A stretch of 36,862 nt of DNA from Cochliopodium minus (Eukaryota; Discosea; Himatismenida; Cochliopodiidae). The stretch is taken from the NCBI GenBank assembly GCA_024220525.1, contig JAMYWO010000058.1, positions 1-36,862 on the forward strand. The letters run 5' to 3'. Under the pieces are notes generated by a model, which was not told the origin of the DNA, searched no databases, and saw only the letters and a program-made list of their open reading frames with translations. The position numbers and the translations under genes are program-made. Shown here one piece after another: positions 32,567 to 36,862 of the stretch (position 1 is the stretch's first letter; each line of letters opens with the position of its first letter).

Positions 32567-34993
32567 ATGGAAGAGTCTTTTGAATCTGATCCTTTGTCAA
32601 AAATGAAGAGTGAAAAAGAGAAAGTGAGAGTTCATTTCATCAAATTTTCCTTTATTGGTATACTAGCTCTTTCATACACTCTTTTAAAAAATTTATATCT
32701 TATAAATGGGATATATTTGATGCTAATATACTTTTATATTCAAATAATATAAAGTGTATTTTTGTGTATGTGGTAAGAACTTTTATATACAAGTATAATT
32801 AATCCATGAATACTGATAATAATAATAATTATAGGTGGAAGTTTTGGTTCTGAAGAGCTATTAAATGCATATCCATTGATATGTTTTTTATTCATTTTTG
32901 GTATCCCAATCTTTTGGTAAAAAAAAAAAAATTTTTATTCTGTGAAAATATAAAACAATTTAAAAACAATTCTTTTTTAAAAATTCAAATTTTCAATCGA
33001 ATAAGTATTAATAACTTATACTTCCTTTTCTACAAAGGAATTTGCCCATTTCTATGATGACATCTGAATTGGGATTAGCGATGCCCTCGAATGATGGAGT
33101 ATTTACCTGGATTAATGCAGCATTTGGGCAGGCTATCGCATTTATGGCATCTATATCATATTGGATTTACTACATGTAAAAAAATATTTAAATTAGATTC
33201 ATATACCCTGCTATAATTTTAATTAATAAATAAATATTGAAATGGAATTGTAAATACGAATGAAAAAGAAGAATATTACTTGAATTTATAAAAACATTTT
33301 TAAAATCATCTTTTCTTTTAAAGAATAATTTATATTAATAAAAGTTTTTTAAATTTTATTCAAATTTTAAATTTTAAATCCTTGTTTGTTTTTGAATAAT
33401 TTTTTTCTCCATTTACATTCAAATTATTTTTTCCAATTTTTTTTAAAGAGTAAGTGCATCTGTTTATTGCGTACTTTTGTTTCAATACTTAGTCATTGCA
33501 AACCCAGCCGCCTTCAAAAATGATTACATCAAGTACGGAGTACCAATCTTCGTTATCTTAATTGTGATGATTATAAATCTTCTTGGTGCTGATTTTTTGG
33601 GTGCATTGAGTGGTGTCTTTAGTTTTATTACATTATTTCCATTTGTTGTTGTATTTTTTTGGTAAATTTTTTCTTTTTTTTTTTTAAAAATTATTTTTTG
33701 ATTTTTAATTTTCAATGTTTATTTGTTTTTATTTTTGAATTTAATGTTATTTTTTAAAAAATATTTAAAATGTTTTTTTTTTAATTATTATTTTTTTAAT
33801 TTTTCTTTCAGGTCTTTGGCAACACATAATGTACATCCCAGTCAATGGGTTATGTTACCTCCAAAAGGATTTTTCAAAAATGGGGGAATTGACAATCTAA
33901 TAACGGTCTTCAACATTGCTTTGTGGAATAACACTGCGTAAAAAAATTTTGATTAATTTTTTTTTATTATTATTTTATTAATCTATTTTATTTTATTTAT
34001 ACTTTTATTATTTATCTATTTTATTTTATTTTTATTTTTATCTATTTTATTTTATTATTATTTTTTCAAAGATATGACTCTGTTGGATCAATGATCGAAG
34101 AATTGAAAGAACCAAACAAAAACATTGCGAAATCAATGATTTTAACAAACATAGCTTCTGTGTTGACCTACATCGTCACTGTGGTGGGGTTTCTCGGTCT
34201 CAACACAAATTACGCCTTTTGGATCACTGGTGACTTTGCTACTTTCGCAGGACAATTAGGGGGTCCTGGTCTTAAGTATGCTATTGTTGCGTCATCTGTT
34301 GTTGTAAAAAATTATTTTCATTTTTTTTCTTAATTTATATTTTTACTTCCATTAATTATTTTTATTTTTTTTTATTTGGGATTCTTTAAAAATTTTTTAA
34401 TGAAAACTTTTTTTTTTAAAGACGAATTTTGCTGTTGTAAATGCTTACATGTTACCTTGTTCGATGGTATTACTTTTTTTTTATCATTATTTAAAAAATA
34501 AAAGTAGTTCATGTTTAAATTTATTTTTTTTTCTTTGAAGCAACTTTATGGTATTGGGGGAGAACAATACCTCAACATCAAACTCCTTCGCTACAAACAC
34601 CCCAAAACCCAAACGCCCTGGGTCTCCATCTTCGTCAACGCGTTCGTCTGCGCCGTCTGCGTCGTGATTCCCTTCAATTTCCTCGTCTCCGTCACCAACG
34701 TCTTTTATTGTTTCATCATCATCATGATGTCTCTCTCCATGATCGTCTTGAGATTTTCCAAGTATGGAAAGACTTTGAATCGTCCTTTTTTGGCTGCCCG
34801 AAACAACATTGCTGTCATTTTCATTGCCCTTTTGCCCATCGGAATCAGCATGTTCATCTTGGTCACTTCTGTCATGAAGAGTTACATCCCTCTCCTTGTT
34901 GCCCTTGGTTCTTTCGCTTTCTTTTTAATTCTTTACTTTGCTCTCAAACATATCAGACGTTTAAAGGTAACTTCTTATCACTCCATTAATTAA
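32567..34993 (+). CDS. APC-superfamily amino-acid/polyamine permease, copy 2 (9 exons)
   Basis: Spliced model: 32567-32657, 32755-32772 (18 nt), 32835-32916, 33038-33175, 33449-33661, 33812-33937, 34072-34303, 34422-34466, 34541-34993. It is in frame (465 aa). It is the paralogue of 618-2991, with the same motifs CGGSFGSEELL, ELGLAMPSNDGVFTWINAA, LGADFLGALSGVF, MIEELKEPNKNI and GGEQYLNIKLLRYKHP, and about 11-12 membrane segments. The last exon carries, as one uninterrupted block, sequence that copy 1 splits into four exons, and its first third is unusually G+C-rich with C-ending codons. The frame stops at 34991-34993. A donor TTAAAG|GTAACT just upstream could instead splice to a short exon ending at about 35171. 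Confidence 0.9.
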
Positions 34994-35351
34994 AACCTTA
35001 TTTTTATAAATAAAATAAAATAAAAACTAATAACAATATTTTTCTTCTTTTTCACACATGCACTCCCTAATAATAACAATAATCTCTTTTTTTTTCCCTC
35101 TCTTTCTTCTATTAAAAATGTTTTTTTTTTCTTTTTGTAAAAAAATAAGACTCATTTACACATTCTCTAGAGATTCAAGAAGAAGAAAAAGAAATTTGAT
35201 TTGTTCTTATTTATTTGTTAATTAAAAATATTAATTTATTGTTTTAATTTTTTTTTCTTTTTGATATTTTTGGAGGGAAAAAAATGTATATTTCAAAAAA
35301 AAAAACAAAAAAAAAAAAGAAAATTAGTAAAAAAGAAAATTAGTAAAAAAA
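34994..35351. other. AT-rich intergenic interval
   Basis: 3' flank of permease copy 2 and promoter side of the next plus-strand gene. One alternative terminal exon for the permease (AAG|ACTCATTTACAC then TAG near 35170) is possible. Otherwise only A/T runs. Confidence 0.4.
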
Positions 35352-36862
35352 ATGAAAACAATTTGTTTTAAAGAATGTGGTGATGAGAAATGTAATGATA
35401 AAAAGTGCTTGATTGATGATTTCTTGAAAAGGAATGCTGAAAAAAAAAATAAAGGAGAAAAAGTAATGGAATTCATCAAGAGGATGGGCTACACCAGCAC
35501 ACATGGGTTATTTCCTACATATAAAAAGAGCTACAAAGTGATAAAAGAAAGAATACACAAATACTTAACAGAAAACAAGGTAAAAAAATAAAGAATAAGA
35601 ACAGGAAGAAAAGGATCTCCTTTTGTTTTTTCATTTTTGTATAAGAAATTTGTTTTTTATACATTTAAAATTTTTCCCTCCATAAATAAATAAATAAATT
35701 AAAAAAAATCAAACATTAAATCCATACCTTCAACACCTCATCAAACTTTCTTTTTTTCAAATGATAAACAGGAATATGTGGAGGGAATAAATTACTTGAA
35801 GATAAATCCACAAACACATTCAAAGCTGAGGGAAGAAAGCAAATCAGATGGGGACAACAGATACACCATCTTCCTCATCAACCATAATCTAAAAGAGAAA
35901 ATCTATCAGGGATTGATAGAAAGGAAATGGGGAGAAGTTGAAGGGATCTTGCAACGATTCATGATGCATAGATTGTATGAACAAGATGGGGTGGTTCCCT
36001 TCTGCCAGTTCGTGGTATGTGCGAGGAGATTCTACAGAGAGCTGCCATCATGGAAGGTGATATGTTTGGGACATGACAATCTATCCTCCACCAACTATAT
36101 CGATCAATTGATCGCAGATCTTCTCATCATTCTTATCAAAAATAATTTTCAGGGAAAGAAAAATACTCTGAAAGAAAAAAATGTAAGATATTAATTTATT
36201 GTGCATATTTCTGATTTAGATATTTTTGAAATTTATATTGTTTGAAAAATTTACCCTTATTTATTTTTTTCTTTTAAATAGGTTGAGATATCAATCGATT
36301 ATCACACTCCAATTGATAAATCACTTGGAAATCAATTCTTTATGTGTTTCACAGAGCTCGCATATACCTTGGCGCCAGGTAGCATCCCTAATTTCAGCAA
36401 GGAAGAGATGAAAGGAGAGAAATTCGAAGAAATAAAGCAAGATCTGTTGAAATTGTGGAGGAATCACACCATCACACCCATCTCTGGTGAAATCGCACAT
36501 AAAAAACTCTCCGCCTTCAAAAATACTAGTTCTGATTATTTCTACCTTCGCATTTCTCATTCCTACATCTCCAATCTCTCCATCCTTGGCCTCAAAGATA
36601 TGCTAATCAATGAAAATCATCAGAAATCTATAGTGGCCCTATATCTATGCTATATAGAAGCTAAGGGAAGCAGATATATCGAGTATCCCATCAACTTGTA
36701 CAATCTCTATTTCCATAAGCCTCTCCATCAATTGATATCATGCATCTTGACTCCTCAATCCATCTTGAGAAAGACTATCTTCTCTCCCCCTCACTATTTC
36801 TCCCATCTCCTCGATGTGATGAATCCTTCACCTCTTTCCCAATCTGATGTCAAGATCAATTA
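35352..36862 (+). CDS. Unrecognised protein, runs off the right edge (possible SH2-like segment)
   Basis: Exons 35352-35579, 35772-36182 and 36282 to beyond 36862 join in phase 0 at both introns, giving more than 400 residues. The N-terminus holds a cysteine-rich patch (CFKECGDEKCNDKKC), which could bind metal. The middle is basic and helical (GLIERKWGEVEGILQRFM; VPFCQFVVCARRFYREL). In exon 3 a stretch reading LLKLWRNHTITPISGE...FYLRISHS...LSILGLKD recalls an SH2 domain, with the arginine of the F-L-x-R-x-S phosphotyrosine pocket in place, but the flanking signature is poor and I treat this as a hint only. Exon 3 uses more C-ending codons than the surroundings. The C-terminus is outside the window. 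Confidence 0.65.

Noticed and set aside
1-36862. Search by eye for virus-like elements, LTRs, LINE/SINE remnants, CRISPR arrays, rRNA and tRNA
   Set aside because: No reverse transcriptase, integrase or capsid motif, no long terminal or interspersed repeat, no regularly spaced repeats and no cloverleaf were noticed. A tRNA scan was not possible by eye, so a missed tRNA cannot be excluded.

Overview
The window is nuclear DNA of an intron-rich, very AT-rich eukaryotic microbe, most likely an amoeba-like protist. Nearly every gene is split by short A/T-only introns (GTAAAA-type donors, TTTAG acceptors). Several proteins carry asparagine runs, and one is a cAMP-receptor-like (class E) GPCR, as in dictyostelid and other amoebae. 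I name no species. I re-spliced most genes by hand. The exon chains of two amino-acid permeases, a multicopper oxidase, a gelsolin-like protein, a P450 reductase, TRM5, an F-box protein, a BAR-like protein and a 691-residue unknown stay in frame from first ATG to stop, so those models are firm.

Layout: 19-452 terminal exon of a gene entering from the left (FHA-like). 618-2991 (+) amino-acid permease copy 1, 15 exons. 3097-9001 (+) ceruloplasmin/hephaestin-type multicopper oxidase with five instead of six cupredoxin domains. 9081-10255 (-) RCC1-repeat fragment. 10738-10911 and 11617-11799 (-) two tandem paralogous MGNS micro-proteins. 12156-13157 (-) F-box protein. 13499-14541 poorly resolved ORF, GTPase remnant and orphan exon. 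14552-15561 (+) GPCR cut after TM4. 15766-17096 (-) conserved protein resembling 3-methyladenine DNA glycosylases, cut at its 3' end. 17369-18152 (-) small membrane protein. 18409-20609 (-) tail-anchored gelsolin-like protein, divergent from 20718-22070 (+) TRM5. 22337-24393 (+) BAR-like protein. 24585-24979 (-) small two-exon gene. 25451-29576 (-) NADPH-cytochrome P450 reductase. 29681-32289 (-) unknown. 32567-34993 (+) permease copy 2, 9 exons. 35352-end (+) unknown gene leaving the window.

The genes do not form an operon or an evident pathway. The most notable points are: (i) a five-domain multicopper oxidase whose only complete set of trinuclear-copper ligands lies across domains 4 and 5 rather than 1 and 6; (ii) two permease paralogues about 30 kb apart with extensive intron turnover, intron sliding and micro-exons down to 12 nt; (iii) two tail-to-tail junctions (about 9.0 and 15.7 kb) where both converging genes stop at splice donors with conserved 3' parts missing, one beside the only ambiguous base, so misassembly or rearrangement must be excluded before truncation is believed; (iv) a tandem pair of unknown, probably myristoylated micro-proteins; (v) a gelsolin-family protein ending in a tail anchor. 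I saw no virus-like element, CRISPR array, rRNA or tRNA.
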